Of a stretch of 42,671 bases of DNA, positions 23,468-32,500 are shown in pieces. Made by a program: the position numbers and the translations under genes. Location of the stretch: positions 1 to 42,671 of the forward strand of contig CALZOG010000008.1 of the NCBI GenBank assembly GCA_945827635.1, written 5' to 3'. Within the stretch, counting starts at the first letter, position 1. Each line of letters begins with the position of its first letter. A model generated the notes under the pieces. It did no database searches and was not told the DNA's origin. It worked only from the letters and a program-made list of their open reading frames with translations. Origin of the DNA: an uncultured Bacteroidales bacterium (GTDB lineage: Bacteria > Bacteroidota > Bacteroidia > Bacteroidales > Paludibacteraceae).

Positions 23468-25153
23468 TTACATAGAGACAGTATTAGGGTCGGCTGTGAC
23501 TGCCGGGGCAGCAGTGGGATTCTGATCAGGAGTGACTGCCGGGTCGGCAGTGGGATCCTGATCAGGAGTGGCGGCCGGGGCGGCAGGGAGGTTTGGATCA
23601 GGGGTGAGACCTTTGTCGGCGGCGAGGCGGAGGAGGAACGCGACAGCGGCATCGTGGTCGTTGGGGATAATGCCGTCGAGGATAGCATCCTTGATAGCCG
23701 ACTTGAGTTCTCCCACGAGCGAGCACGGCTCGAGATGGAACATCTGCATGATCTCGTCACCCATCACAGGCGGCTGGAAGTTACGAATGCGGTCGCGCTC
23801 CTCGAGTTCGACCATCTTACGCATGACGAGTTCGTAATTGTCGTGGTAGCGCTTGACTTTGTTCTGGTCGCGCGAGGTGATATCCGCGTTGCAGAGGAGC
23901 ATAAGGTCGCCGATGTCATCGCCCGCCTCGAACAGCAGGCGGCGTACGGCACTATCAGTGACCGTCTCCTCAATCAGGTTGATAGGCCGCATGTGCAGAT
24001 CGACCATCTTGACAACATAATCCATCTTCTCGTTCTGCGGGAGCTTGAGTGCCTTGAAGATGCGCGGGACCATCTTTGCGCCTATATAGTTGTGGTTATA
24101 GAATGTCCAGCCGACCTTGGGTTCGAACTTCTTCGATTTGGGTTTGCCTATATCGTGAAGGAGAGCAGCCCAGCGGAGGAATAATAGACTATCCTTCGGA
24201 CTGTTAGACCGCTGACGCGGAGAGACCGTTTCACTGCCAGACCGCTGACGCTCAAAGTCAAAAGACTGCTGTTGGTGTTGCAGTTCGGCAACGTTATCGA
24301 GGACCTTGAGGGTATGGTAGAAGACATCTTTGTGTGCACGGCCGTTGACTGTTTCCACGCCTTTGAGTGCAGCCAGTTCGGGGAAGATGATCGGCAGCAA
24401 GCCTGTCTTGTCGAGCAGCAACCAACCCTCGGACGGTCGGCGCGAGAGCATGATCTTGTTCAGTTCGTCGGCTATACGCTCGCGCGAGATGATACGTATA
24501 CGCTCGCGGTTGCGCGCGATAGCATCGAAGCACTCGCCTGTGAGATTGAAGCCGAGTTGGGTGGCAAAACGTATGGCGCGCATCATACGCAGGGGATCGT
24601 CGCTGAAAGTGATATCGGGGTCGAGCGGTGTTTGAATGATACAGTCCTCCAGGTCGTACCATCCGTCAAAGGGGTCGAGCAGTTCGCCGTATCGGTCGTG
24701 GTTGAGGCAGATAGCCATGGCGTTGATGGTGAAGTCGCGGCGGTTCTGATCCTCCTCGAGCGTTCCGTCCTCCACGATAGGATTACGCGAGTCGTGGCGG
24801 TAGCTCTCCTTGCGTGCGCCTACGAACTCGAGTTCGGTATCCCCCTTCTTCACCTGGGCAGTGCCGTAGGTCTTGAAGATAGAGAGGTGTGCACCTTTGC
24901 CCAGACGCTTGGCAACAGCCTCGGCGAGGAGGATCCCCCAGCGCGGAGCCTCGGAGTCACTACGATCAGCCATGCATGGCTGATGGGTGGAGACCGGTTG
25001 GACAACAACAATATCGATATCCTTGCTTTCGCGGTGGAGGAGGAGGTCGCGCACCCAGCCGCCGACTACGTAGCAGTCGATACCGAGCTTGTCGGCTTCT
25101 TCGCCCACGAGCTTGAGAATGGGATTCTGTATTTTAGGGTCTGTGATTATCAT
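23468..25153 (-). CDS. CCA tRNA nucleotidyltransferase / poly(A) polymerase-like protein with HD domain
   Basis: The 561-residue protein has the class II nucleotidyltransferase head (YVVGGWVRDLLLHRESKDIDIVV, GTAQVKKGDTELEFVGARKESY, RRDFTINAMAICL), the RNA-binding middle (RAIRFATQLGF) and an HD domain (WAALLHDIGKPKSKKF). It adds or repairs tRNA CCA ends, or extends RNA 3' ends; tRNA-Pro next door lacks encoded CCA, so CCA addition is needed in this organism. Three parts look inserted. Residues about 52-72 (QPVSTHQPCMADRSDSEAPRW) contain a 20-bp DNA palindrome and interrupt the head. Residues about 295-326 (QQQSFDFERQRSG...NSPKDS) carry a 13-bp direct repeat before the HD motif. The tail from about 516 is a 12-residue repeat (VTPDQNPTAAPA-like). 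All are in frame, so the enzyme is probably intact. Confidence 0.93.
   Translation of the reverse strand: MIITDPKIQNPILKLVGEEADKLGIDCYVVGGWVRDLLLHRESKDIDIVVVQPVSTHQPCMADRSDSEAPRWGILLAEAVAKRLGKGAHLSIFKTYGTAQVKKGDTELEFVGARKESYRHDSRNPIVEDGTLEEDQNRRDFTINAMAICLNHDRYGELLDPFDGWYDLEDCIIQTPLDPDITFSDDPLRMMRAIRFATQLGFNLTGECFDAIARNRERIRIISRERIADELNKIMLSRRPSEGWLLLDKTGLLPIIFPELAALKGVETVNGRAHKDVFYHTLKVLDNVAELQHQQQSFDFERQRSGSETVSPRQRSNSPKDSLLFLRWAALLHDIGKPKSKKFEPKVGWTFYNHNYIGAKMVPRIFKALKLPQNEKMDYVVKMVDLHMRPINLIEETVTDSAVRRLLFEAGDDIGDLMLLCNADITSRDQNKVKRYHDNYELVMRKMVELEERDRIRNFQPPVMGDEIMQMFHLEPCSLVGELKSAIKDAILDGIIPNDHDAAVAFLLRLAADKGLTPDPNLPAAPAATPDQDPTADPAVTPDQNPTAAPAVTADPNTVSM
23497..23604. repeat. Three tandem 36-bp repeats encoding the Pro/Ala-rich tail of the CCA enzyme
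   Basis: Units at 23497-23532, 23533-23568 and 23569-23604 share the frame TGRCKGCCGGG...CAG...GATCAGG. The first two are almost identical and the third is diverged. They encode 12-residue repeats at the protein end. Confidence 0.85.
24206..24251. repeat. 13-bp direct repeat within the CCA enzyme gene
   Basis: AGACCGCTGACGC occurs exactly at 24206-24218 and 24239-24251, 33 bp apart (11 codons), inside a Ser/Arg/Gln-rich stretch that the family normally lacks. Confidence 0.65.
24965..24984. repeat. Perfect 20-bp palindrome inside the CCA enzyme gene
   Basis: ATCAGCCATGCATGGCTGAT is fully self-complementary. It lies in the 21-residue stretch that interrupts the nucleotidyltransferase head. 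Its outer 8 bp on each side match the palindrome at 1239-1258. Confidence 0.8.
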
Positions 25154-25255
25154 GAGGGGTCAACAATTACCAACAATTATCAACAATTTGCGAATGAGGG
25201 TGTTTGAGGGCAACCATTATCAACCATTACCAGCAATGCGATGATCATGAGGGGT
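25149..25255. repeat. 10-bp repeat arrays between 12-bp direct repeats, pcnB-rfbB gap
   Basis: ATCATGAGGGGT at 25149-25160, which includes the pcnB/cca start codon, recurs exactly at 25244-25255. Between them are CAACAATTAC, CAACAATTAT, CAACAATTTG and then CAACCATTAT, CAACCATTAC, CAGCAATG. The whole rfbB-cca gap is therefore repeat DNA. Confidence 0.75.
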
Positions 25256-25256
25256 G

Positions 25257-26387
25257 TCAGCGATTGTTGTACATCTCGGCGTAGTATTTCTCGTACTCGC
25301 CGGAGGTTATATTGTCCACCCAGGCTTCGTTATCGAGGTACCAGCGGACGGTTTTCTCTATACCTTCCTCAAACTGCAAGGTAGGCTCCCAACCAAGTTC
25401 GCGTTGGAGTTTGCGCGAGTCGATAGCATAACGCATATCATGTCCGGCACGATCGGTAACGAAGGTGATAAGGTCCATATCCTCCCCCTCCTTGCGTCCG
25501 AGCAGACGGTCAACGGTTCGGATAACAACTTTGATGATATCGATATTCTTCCACTCGTTGAATCCGCCGATGTTATACGTCTCGGCAATCGTACCTTTGT
25601 GGAAGATCAGGTCGATAGCTCGGGCGTGATCCTCTACATAGAGCCAGTCGCGTACGTTTTCGCCCTTGCCATATACGGGCAGCGGTTTGCGGTGACGGAT
25701 ATTGTTGATGAACAGCGGGATCAGTTTCTCGGGGAACTGGTAGGGACCATAGTTGTTCGAGCAGTTAGTAACGATAGTAGGCATGCCGTATGTGTCGTGG
25801 AACGCGCGCACAAAGTGGTCGCTGCTTGCCTTGGAAGCACTGTAGGGCGAGTGCGGGTTGTATTTGGTGGTCTCTACGAAGAAGTTTTCTCCGTAGGTCT
25901 CATGACCGTCAGCGGAAGCTTTGGTGGTGAACGGCGACGGCAGCCCCTCGGGGTGCGTGAGTTCGAGTGCGCCATAGACCTCGTCGGTAGAGATATGGTA
26001 GAAGCGTTTGCCTTCGTACTTCTCCGGCAGGCTCTCCCAGTAGAGTTTGGCAGCCTGCAGCATACTGAGCGTACCCATGACGTTCGTGCGTGCGAAGGTG
26101 AACGGGTCTTTGATCGAGCGATCGACATGGCTCTCGGCAGCCAGATGAATAACGCCTGTGACATGTTCTTCCTGCATCAGGGCATAGATGGTATCGAAGT
26201 CGCAGATATCCGCGCGCACAAAGCGGTAGTTGGGTTTCTGCTCAATATCCTTGAGGTTAGCCAGATTACCGGCATACGTGAGCTTATCAACATTGATAAT
26301 GCGGTAGTCGGGGTACTTGTTTACAAACAGACGTACAACGTGACTTCCGATGAATCCGGCTCCGCCGGTGATGATGATGGAGTTCAT
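25257..26387 (-). CDS. rfbB: dTDP-glucose 4,6-dehydratase
   Basis: The 376-residue protein is an extended short-chain dehydrogenase with the NAD motif ITGGAGFIGSHVVRLF, the conserved HLAAESHVDRSI, ISTDEVYGAL and the catalytic YSASKASSDHFVRA. NCSNNYGPYQFPEKLIPL and NIGGFNEWKNIDI are also typical of RfbB/RmlB. It makes dTDP-4-keto-6-deoxyglucose in the cytoplasm, the step after RfbA, leading to dTDP-rhamnose or other deoxysugars. It is on the opposite strand from rfbA and 15 kb away. The start codon is preceded at 3 bp by AAATCGTAAAT, the same repeat word found before glmM. Neighbours on the same strand are birA upstream and cca downstream. Confidence 0.95.
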   Translation of the reverse strand: MNSIIITGGAGFIGSHVVRLFVNKYPDYRIINVDKLTYAGNLANLKDIEQKPNYRFVRADICDFDTIYALMQEEHVTGVIHLAAESHVDRSIKDPFTFARTNVMGTLSMLQAAKLYWESLPEKYEGKRFYHISTDEVYGALELTHPEGLPSPFTTKASADGHETYGENFFVETTKYNPHSPYSASKASSDHFVRAFHDTYGMPTIVTNCSNNYGPYQFPEKLIPLFINNIRHRKPLPVYGKGENVRDWLYVEDHARAIDLIFHKGTIAETYNIGGFNEWKNIDIIKVVIRTVDRLLGRKEGEDMDLITFVTDRAGHDMRYAIDSRKLQRELGWEPTLQFEEGIEKTVRWYLDNEAWVDNITSGEYEKYYAEMYNNR

Positions 26388-26391
26388 ATTA

Positions 26392-26420
26392 TTTACGATT
26401 TGACGATTTACGATTGGGTC
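26392..26420. repeat. AAATCGTAAAT-type repeat upstream of rfbB
   Basis: On the minus strand AATCGTAAATCGTCAAATCGTAAAT precedes the rfbB ATG. It matches the 15-bp tract before glmM on the other strand (AAATCGTAAATGACCAAATCGTAAAT). Confidence 0.65.
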
Positions 26421-26450
26421 ATATATTTTGTGATTGGGCTATTTAGCCAT

Positions 26451-27236
26451 TCATACCACGAAGCGTATCTGCTTGAAGTGGTAGGTGCGGTGGTTGCCTT
26501 GCGTGTCGCATAGTACGATCTCGCCGGTGGGCAGTATATCCTCGATGCGCGCCATGAACTGCCCTGTATCCGCCTCTGTAGCAATCATTGTGGGTGCGGT
26601 GCTGACCTCGCGTTCGACGAACGGATGGTAGCCCTCGCGACGATACAGGTGTTGTATATAATAATCCTTGCAGTCGTCAGCATTCCACTTTAGGGTGAAG
26701 TGCAACATTTGCATGAATGTTTGTCTCACCTGATGAATATCCGTCTCTGCACCTGTTATCTGCTTCAGGCTGACCGGGTTGGGCGCGTTGCCTACCCAAT
26801 GCTCCTGATTCAGATTGATACCTACGCCTGCTATGCTGTGTTGCACACAGTTGCCGCTCAGGCTGTTCTCCACCAGTATGCCGGCTATCTTCCTGTCGTC
26901 GAAGTAGATATCGTTCGGCCATTTGATGGTCAGTCGTTCGCGCTGCTGCTTAGGCAGGTAGGTCGCCAGCGTGCGGTGGGTGACTATAGATGCGAGCATG
27001 TTCAGCATGAACTGTCCTGCGAGTGTCACCTTGGGCAGCCGCAGCAGGTAGGTGAGCAGCAGGTTCTTGTCGCGCTCTGACTCCCAACCATTGCCTGTCT
27101 GTCCGCGTCCAGAGGTTTGATAGCCCGTGTACACCAGAGGTATATCCTCCTCAAGACAGGCTGCATACTGCGGTTCTTCGCCGCGCAGCAGGCGAGCCAT
27201 CAGGTTGTTGGTGCTATCGGTTTGCGGTAGGTACAT
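26451..27236 (-). CDS. birA: Biotin--[acetyl-CoA-carboxylase] ligase
   Basis: The 261-residue protein carries the biotin ligase core: LPQTDSTNNLMARLL, YQTSGRGQTGNGWES (the GRGRxGR-type adenylate loop), KWPNDIYFDDRKIAGILVEN and VGINLNQ. It lacks an N-terminal helix-turn-helix, so it should act only as an enzyme, attaching biotin to acceptor carboxylases, and not as the Bio repressor. It lies between dacB and rfbB on the minus strand. A five-unit heptamer array fills the gap to dacB directly upstream of the start codon. Confidence 0.94.
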   Translation of the reverse strand: MYLPQTDSTNNLMARLLRGEEPQYAACLEEDIPLVYTGYQTSGRGQTGNGWESERDKNLLLTYLLRLPKVTLAGQFMLNMLASIVTHRTLATYLPKQQRERLTIKWPNDIYFDDRKIAGILVENSLSGNCVQHSIAGVGINLNQEHWVGNAPNPVSLKQITGAETDIHQVRQTFMQMLHFTLKWNADDCKDYYIQHLYRREGYHPFVEREVSTAPTMIATEADTGQFMARIEDILPTGEIVLCDTQGNHRTYHFKQIRFVV

Positions 27237-27241
27237 TATTA

Positions 27242-27276
27242 GTTGAGTGTTGAGTGTTGAGCGTTGAGCGTTGAGT
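27242..27276. repeat. Five-unit heptamer array GTTGAGY upstream of birA
   Basis: GTTGAGT, GTTGAGT, GTTGAGC, GTTGAGC and GTTGAGT in exact 7-bp register lie between the birA start and the dacB stop. The unit is one base from the GTTGAGA units at 39361. Confidence 0.8.
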
Positions 27277-27278
27277 GT

Positions 27279-28718
27279 TTACTTACCTTTGGTGTTATAC
27301 AGATCGAGCAGGTAATCGCCGATAACCTTCTGTATCTGTTTGGACTTACCGTTGCCGAAGCTGACCATGACGGCAAAGACCCATGTGCGTCCGTCCGGCA
27401 GTTCGATGTATCCGGCAAAGTTCTTGGTTGCGGCTATCGTTCCTGACTTGGCGTGCACCTTGCCGTCGAGCGGTGTGCCGGGCAGCAGCGAGCGCAACGT
27501 GCCTGTTTGTCCGCTGACCGGCAATGAGGCGTAGAACGCGTTGCTGTTGCTCGAGCGGTACATATACGTGAGCAGTTGCACGAGTGTCTCGGCACTGATA
27601 GCATCCTGCGGCGCCAGACCGCAACCATCCACTATACGCGTGCTGCGGGTGTTCACACCGCGGCGCAACCAGTAGTCTTTCTCAAAATCCGCAGAGTTGT
27701 GAATCGTGCACGGCAGCGAGTAACGCGAACCGAACGTACGAAACAGCGACTCGGCGTACATGTTGTTGGAGTGGATGTTTGTCTCCATGATAATCTCCGA
27801 CAGCGGCGGTGACTGCCATGTATAGAGCAGTGTGCGATTCACTCCGTCCGCTTCGGATATGTATGTCGGTTCGGCTGTGATGGTTATACCGCTATCCTCC
27901 AGTTTTTTGCTAAAGTGTTGTACGAGCAGCAGTCCGGGGTTAGGCAGATCGCCCTGCACGCCGAACGAGCCTTGGTTGCACGGCACGCTGCCTGTGAGGT
28001 AGCGGGTATAGTTGTACGCTGCGCCGTGGACGTACGCTCCGTCGTGGGTGATAGTGGTACAGCGTATATGGTTGTCGAACTGCACACCCGGCACCTCGGG
28101 CACAGTGTACTGCACCTCGGCTATGCTGCCCACGGGGCCGGAACGGAGGATAACGTTCATCGTGTTATCCATGTACGACAGGGCATATATGCCGGGCGCG
28201 TAGTAGTTGCCAATGTCCTCCCATATCCATCCGGGGTTGATAGCATCCGCATCAAAGTAACTGAGGTCAGCAATGACCGATCCACGGATCTCACGTATGC
28301 CAGCCTCGCGTATGGCGCGCACCCAAGCATTAAGCAGATTGCGGTCGCCTACCTTCTGCGACCCGAGTGTGGGGTCGCCCGTGCCGCGCACATACAGGTC
28401 GCCGTGGAGCACACCGCCGGTGATCTGTCCGCTATACTCGATATATGTGCTGAAGCGGTAATCAGCACCGAGGGTCTCCAGCGCAGTGGCTGTAGGCAGA
28501 AGCTTCATGACGGACGCAGGCGGTGCAACGTTCGTGCTTCGGAACGCATCGATCACCTCGCCGGACTGCAGATCCTGAACGAGCAGACTGATATTGGCGG
28601 AGGAGGTAACAGGGTTGCGGAGCAGGATATCTATGCTACTGCCGCCCTGCGCCGCACGCGCGGACAGAGCCAGCAGACAGAGCTGCAAACAGATATGTAG
28701 GATTCGCGACCTGAACAT
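27279..28718 (-). CDS. dacB: D-alanyl-D-alanine carboxypeptidase/endopeptidase (PBP4 type)
   Basis: The 479-residue protein has a signal peptide (MFRSRILHICLQLCLLALSARAAQG) and the three penicillin-binding motifs of class C PBPs: SVMK near residue 72 (PASVMKLLPTATAL), SNN near 310 (IHSNNMYAESLF) and KSGT near 425 (VHAKSGTIAATKNFAGYI). The long insert between the first two motifs is typical of DacB. It trims or cuts peptidoglycan cross-links in the periplasm. It has a good promoter of its own and is followed by birA, rfbB and the CCA enzyme on the same strand. Confidence 0.95.
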   Translation of the reverse strand: MFRSRILHICLQLCLLALSARAAQGGSSIDILLRNPVTSSANISLLVQDLQSGEVIDAFRSTNVAPPASVMKLLPTATALETLGADYRFSTYIEYSGQITGGVLHGDLYVRGTGDPTLGSQKVGDRNLLNAWVRAIREAGIREIRGSVIADLSYFDADAINPGWIWEDIGNYYAPGIYALSYMDNTMNVILRSGPVGSIAEVQYTVPEVPGVQFDNHIRCTTITHDGAYVHGAAYNYTRYLTGSVPCNQGSFGVQGDLPNPGLLLVQHFSKKLEDSGITITAEPTYISEADGVNRTLLYTWQSPPLSEIIMETNIHSNNMYAESLFRTFGSRYSLPCTIHNSADFEKDYWLRRGVNTRSTRIVDGCGLAPQDAISAETLVQLLTYMYRSSNSNAFYASLPVSGQTGTLRSLLPGTPLDGKVHAKSGTIAATKNFAGYIELPDGRTWVFAVMVSFGNGKSKQIQKVIGDYLLDLYNTKGK

Positions 28719-28753
28719 GTGCTATAACTTGTACCTCTTAACCAAAAGAGCCT

Positions 28754-28786
28754 ACAAATATAGCAAAAATATTTGACTTTTCCAAA
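28754..28786 (-). promoter_or_regulatory. Promoter of dacB
   Basis: On the minus strand TTTG, 20 bp, then TATATTTGT, 36 bp before the dacB start codon. Confidence 0.72.
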
Positions 28787-28859
28787 TTTTTGCAGTATTT
28801 TTCGGGAAATACTTGCCAAAGTCCAAAGATTTTATATCTCAGCCATTGGATTTTTTAGC

Positions 28860-28890
28860 AAAAACGTTCCGTTCGATCGGGCCATTATCG
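28860..28890. repeat. 31-bp dispersed repeat, copy B (inverted relative to 23437)
   Basis: AAAAACGTTCCGTTCGATCG followed by GGCCATTATCG is the complement of copy A with three changes. It lies in the divergent gap between dacB and the giant surface protein gene. Confidence 0.7.
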
Positions 28891-28984
28891 GAGCATGTTC
28901 GATCCATCTTCGAGGTAAAGTGTGCTATTCATACCACTATTTTTCAACGTAGAAATTTCAATTTGGCAAAATTTGAACGATTTA

Positions 28985-29017
28985 TTTGCTTTATTGCAAA
29001 AAAATGCTTAACTTTGC
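28985..29017 (+). promoter_or_regulatory. Promoter of the giant surface protein gene
   Basis: TTTG at 28985-28988, 20 bp, then TAACTTTGC at 29009-29017. Transcription would start near 29023, about 95 nt before the riboswitch P1 stem. Confidence 0.75.
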
Positions 29018-29114
29018 AGCCACTTTTGCGGAAAATGCGTGTATGAGCATACTCCGCAGAGCAATTAACATACTGACTACGGTTCTCTTGCAGGCTGAAC
29101 TAATGCAATAAGTC

Positions 29115-29262
29115 GCCTTGGCAAGAGCTAAGAGGGAAACAGGTGCAAGTCCTGTGCAGACCCGCTGCTGTTATCTCCTGACAACGGTTCAGCATTACGT
29201 CACTGCCATTGAGGTGGGAAGGCGCTGAACCGCGGAGTAAGCCAGAAGACCTGCCATAGCCG
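29115..29262 (+). ncRNA. Cobalamin (B12) riboswitch, copy 1
   Basis: The conserved core runs GGGAAACAGGTGCAAGTCCTG, then GCAGACCCGCTGCTGT, the CACTGCC block and the B12 box AAGCCAGAAGACCTGCC. TGGCA (29119-29123) can pair with TGCCA (29252-29256) as P1. The element binds a cobalamin and normally lowers expression when B12 is abundant. From the core to the B12 box it is nearly the same sequence as copy 2. It lies about 260 nt before the giant gene, an unusually long distance; that stretch holds a GCGCAC-ATC-GTGCGC hairpin at 29306-29320 and a second copy of GGTTCTCTYGCA (29081 and 29321), which could belong to the expression platform. Confidence 0.95.
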
Positions 29263-29493
29263 AGCGTTCACAGGACTCCCGCGGACTGGAGCGAACGGAT
29301 CAGCAGCGCACATCGTGCGCGGTTCTCTCGCATATAAGTGTGGTTCGTCATGTAGTCTTGTGACGCAAGTAATGCAATGCACAATGCGCAACAGGACAAC
29401 ATACACTCATCATTTCTTCTGCCAATCATTATTGGGTGTTATGCAGGAGCAACTTGCCGTGAGGCAGGCTGCCCCTGAGGTCGTGTTGGGAAA

Positions 29494-29514
29494 GTGAAAG
29501 GTGAAAGGTGAATA
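29494..29514 (+). repeat. Three-unit heptamer array before the giant gene
   Basis: GTGAAAG, GTGAAAG and GTGAATA end 10 bp before the start codon at 29525. Confidence 0.6.
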
Positions 29515-29524
29515 AAACAATGAT

Positions 29525-32500
29525 ATGCTTATGAAAAAACTACTTATGTATTTTGCCGTCTTTGCCATGAGTTGGCTAAGCGGCACAGCGGCAGCTGAGG
29601 ATTACCTGATGCCGCAGTACGGTTACGACACAAAAGTGGTGTCGAAAGATGCTCCGATAACCTTTTATGATTTCAAGGGAGCAGATACTCATTTTACCCA
29701 ATCAGCATTCTCAACAGTTATCTTCAAGCCTGCCACAGAGGGCTATTCGATTAAGATAAGTTTTGAGGAGTTGAACCTGACCAGGTATAGTGCCTCGTAT
29801 GATGTTTACTTGCGTCTTTACAACGGTCAGTATGATGTAGATGGGACAACGTATCCCACAAGTGGCAATCCGTCTGGCAGTTTTGCTGAAAATGCAAACC
29901 AGATTGCTTACATTCCCGGTGACGGTGCTGTCACCCCACTGCCAACGTATATATCCGGTTCGGCTGACGGCTGTCTGTCGGTGTGCTTGTATTCAAAAGA
30001 TCCTTCCCCAAAAGAGTCTTATTGGAAAGCTACGGTTGAGGAGGTGTTGCTGGAGAGCATGACCGTCAAGGCCGCTTCGGGTAATAACGATTTTGTAGAC
30101 GGTGAGATTTGGGCAGGCAAGCAGGGCGTAGGTGTAGCAGGATTTGGAATAACGACAGAGGGCTACTCTTCACCCGACAAACTGCAATCGCTGACTTTTA
30201 CATGCACCAATGCCGCGGTGATTGATGCTACTGCTCTGAAACTGTATGCCGGTCAGTCAGCCTCTGTGGCAGGTTTGACCGAAGTGGCTGGCACTATTAC
30301 TGAATTGGAAGGGGTATATACCTATACCCTGACTGACGCGTACTCGCTGAGCAATGGTGCGAACCTGTTTTGTCTGGGTGGTGATGTGATGACTTCGGCA
30401 GCATTCAATGCGACAGCATCGGTGAATGTGACCGGCATTGCCACAGCAGGCGGATTTACGGCATTTACTCCGGCTGCGGCTGTCACTCTGACGGTACAGC
30501 CGATGTACCTGATGGCTACGGATGCAACCTATAGCATCGCACAGGACACAAAGTTCTACGACGAAGGCGGTAAGGACGGCAAGGTTGTCAAGGGCTTTGA
30601 CGGTAAGGTAGTGTTCGCGCCTGCCACGGAAGGAAAGAAAGTGCAGTTGACGTTTAAGGAGATAGATGTCTTCTACACCGATTATGCAGCCAACTCTACG
30701 GGGTATGTTGATTATATCAAGGTGTATAATGGCAACAGCACGGACGAAAAAGACCTGTTGTGGCAACTGACGCAAGCAGAGGCATCCAGCAAGTCGGACA
30801 TTGTGATCAAGAGTACCGCTGCTGACGGCAAACTGACGATCACGCACAAGAACAATATATCTTACGACTCCAACCTCAAAGCCGGTTGGGAAGCCGTAGT
30901 CAGTGAGTTCATGCCTCAGGCTATGATGGTAAGCGGTGTAGAGGCAACCAAGCAGACCGGCACCACCGTATCAGCCGGAGCAGAAGATGTGCTGATAGCC
31001 TCGCTGAAGGTGACAACAGTAGAGACTGAGCCGGCTCTGGCAGTGAAGGAGTTGCTGTTCAATACCAACAATACCAATACGCAACTCGCCAAAGCCAAAC
31101 TGTACTACACCAAGAGCAACAGTTTTGCTACAAGTAACCTATTGGGTGAGGTAGCCATCGCTGACAACAAAGTAACACTGGCAGCCGCCAACAGCGTAAG
31201 TTTCCGCGAGGGCGAGAACTACCTGTGGCTCGTATATGACATCCACACCTTGGCTGAGAATGGCATGGCTGTAGATGTGGCACTTGAGAAACTGCTGTTC
31301 ACCAACGGCACGGAGTATGCCTCGTTCGCTGCGGCTGACGGACAACTGACCATCAAGAACGAAGCCGTACAGGCGTGTGGCAGTCAGGTATTTAACATTC
31401 AGGGCGAGTGGCAATATACCCATACCGTAGCCAACGAGTACAGCACGAAGTACAAAGCCGAGGATTGCGACCAGACGGTGGTATTCAAGCCGATACATGA
31501 GGGGTACGTCATCCAGATAGATTATGCAGACTTTGATGCCTATTATTCCTCAAGTTCCTATTACGGCACACGCGCTAAATATATTGTATACGCAGGCGAA
31601 GGCACGAGTGGTGACAAACTATGGGAACTGGATGCCAACGGGAAGAAACCTACGCAGATTCGTTCTACGGCAGCCGACGGCGCGATCACTATCGTATTCA
31701 ACCCCAACACGACCTCCTCATATTACAATGGCGAGGGGTGGCATGCTACAGTCAAGGAATACAAGTTGCAGAACATGCAATTGGAGTCTGTCAGCGTTAG
31801 TCAGGCGAGCTCGAAACTTGTACAGTTGGGAGAACAGAAAGCAGCACTTCTGGACATCAACCTGCAAACCTTGGGTACGCTCAATCCGCTTACCGTGGAT
31901 GCACTGACCATTGATCTGAAAGGCACGGAAAACAATGTTGAGACTATCTATCTGCTGCAAGGCGAGAACGTGCTGGCACAGGCTGCCGCAGCGGCACAGG
32001 TGACACTGACATTGGAGACACCTGCTACACTCGCTGAATACGACAATGCTTTTGTCGTTGTCGCAGACATCAAAGCCGATGCTACGGTCGAGACTGCTGT
32101 TGATGCCGCACTGAAGAGTGTTACTCTGAGCGGCAATGCCCAAGCCATTGCCGACGGCGATCCCGAAGGCAGCCGTACGGTGAAGAACGTGCGTTACCTG
32201 CAAGCCGGGGACAACGGCACAGTGACCATCGGCGAAAACAGCCTGATGTTCTACGACGATGGCGGAGCGGATGGCAACTATACCAAGAACATGGAAGGTT
32301 ATATTACTTTTGTGCCTGCCAACGAAGGCTACGCCGTGGAGGTGGAAGTGAAGAACTACAAGCTCAGCAACGGCGCGCCGGTGAAGATATACTACGGCAG
32401 GTCGCACGAGGGCGATGCGGATGCTACAGTGGAGTACAACTACAGCAATCCGGAGAAGTTTGTCGGTGATGTGTATATATCGTCAGCCGAGGATGGCGCA

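Noticed and set aside
24272-25207. 311-residue plus-strand ORF
   Set aside because: It is the shadow of the CCA enzyme gene.
25254-26513. 419-residue plus-strand ORF
   Set aside because: It is the shadow of rfbB, whose motifs are complete on the minus strand.
28813-29046. 77-residue plus-strand ORF containing KTFRSIGPLS
   Set aside because: It covers the dispersed 31-bp repeat and the promoter of the giant gene; the shared peptide with 23377-23760 reflects the DNA repeat, not a protein family.
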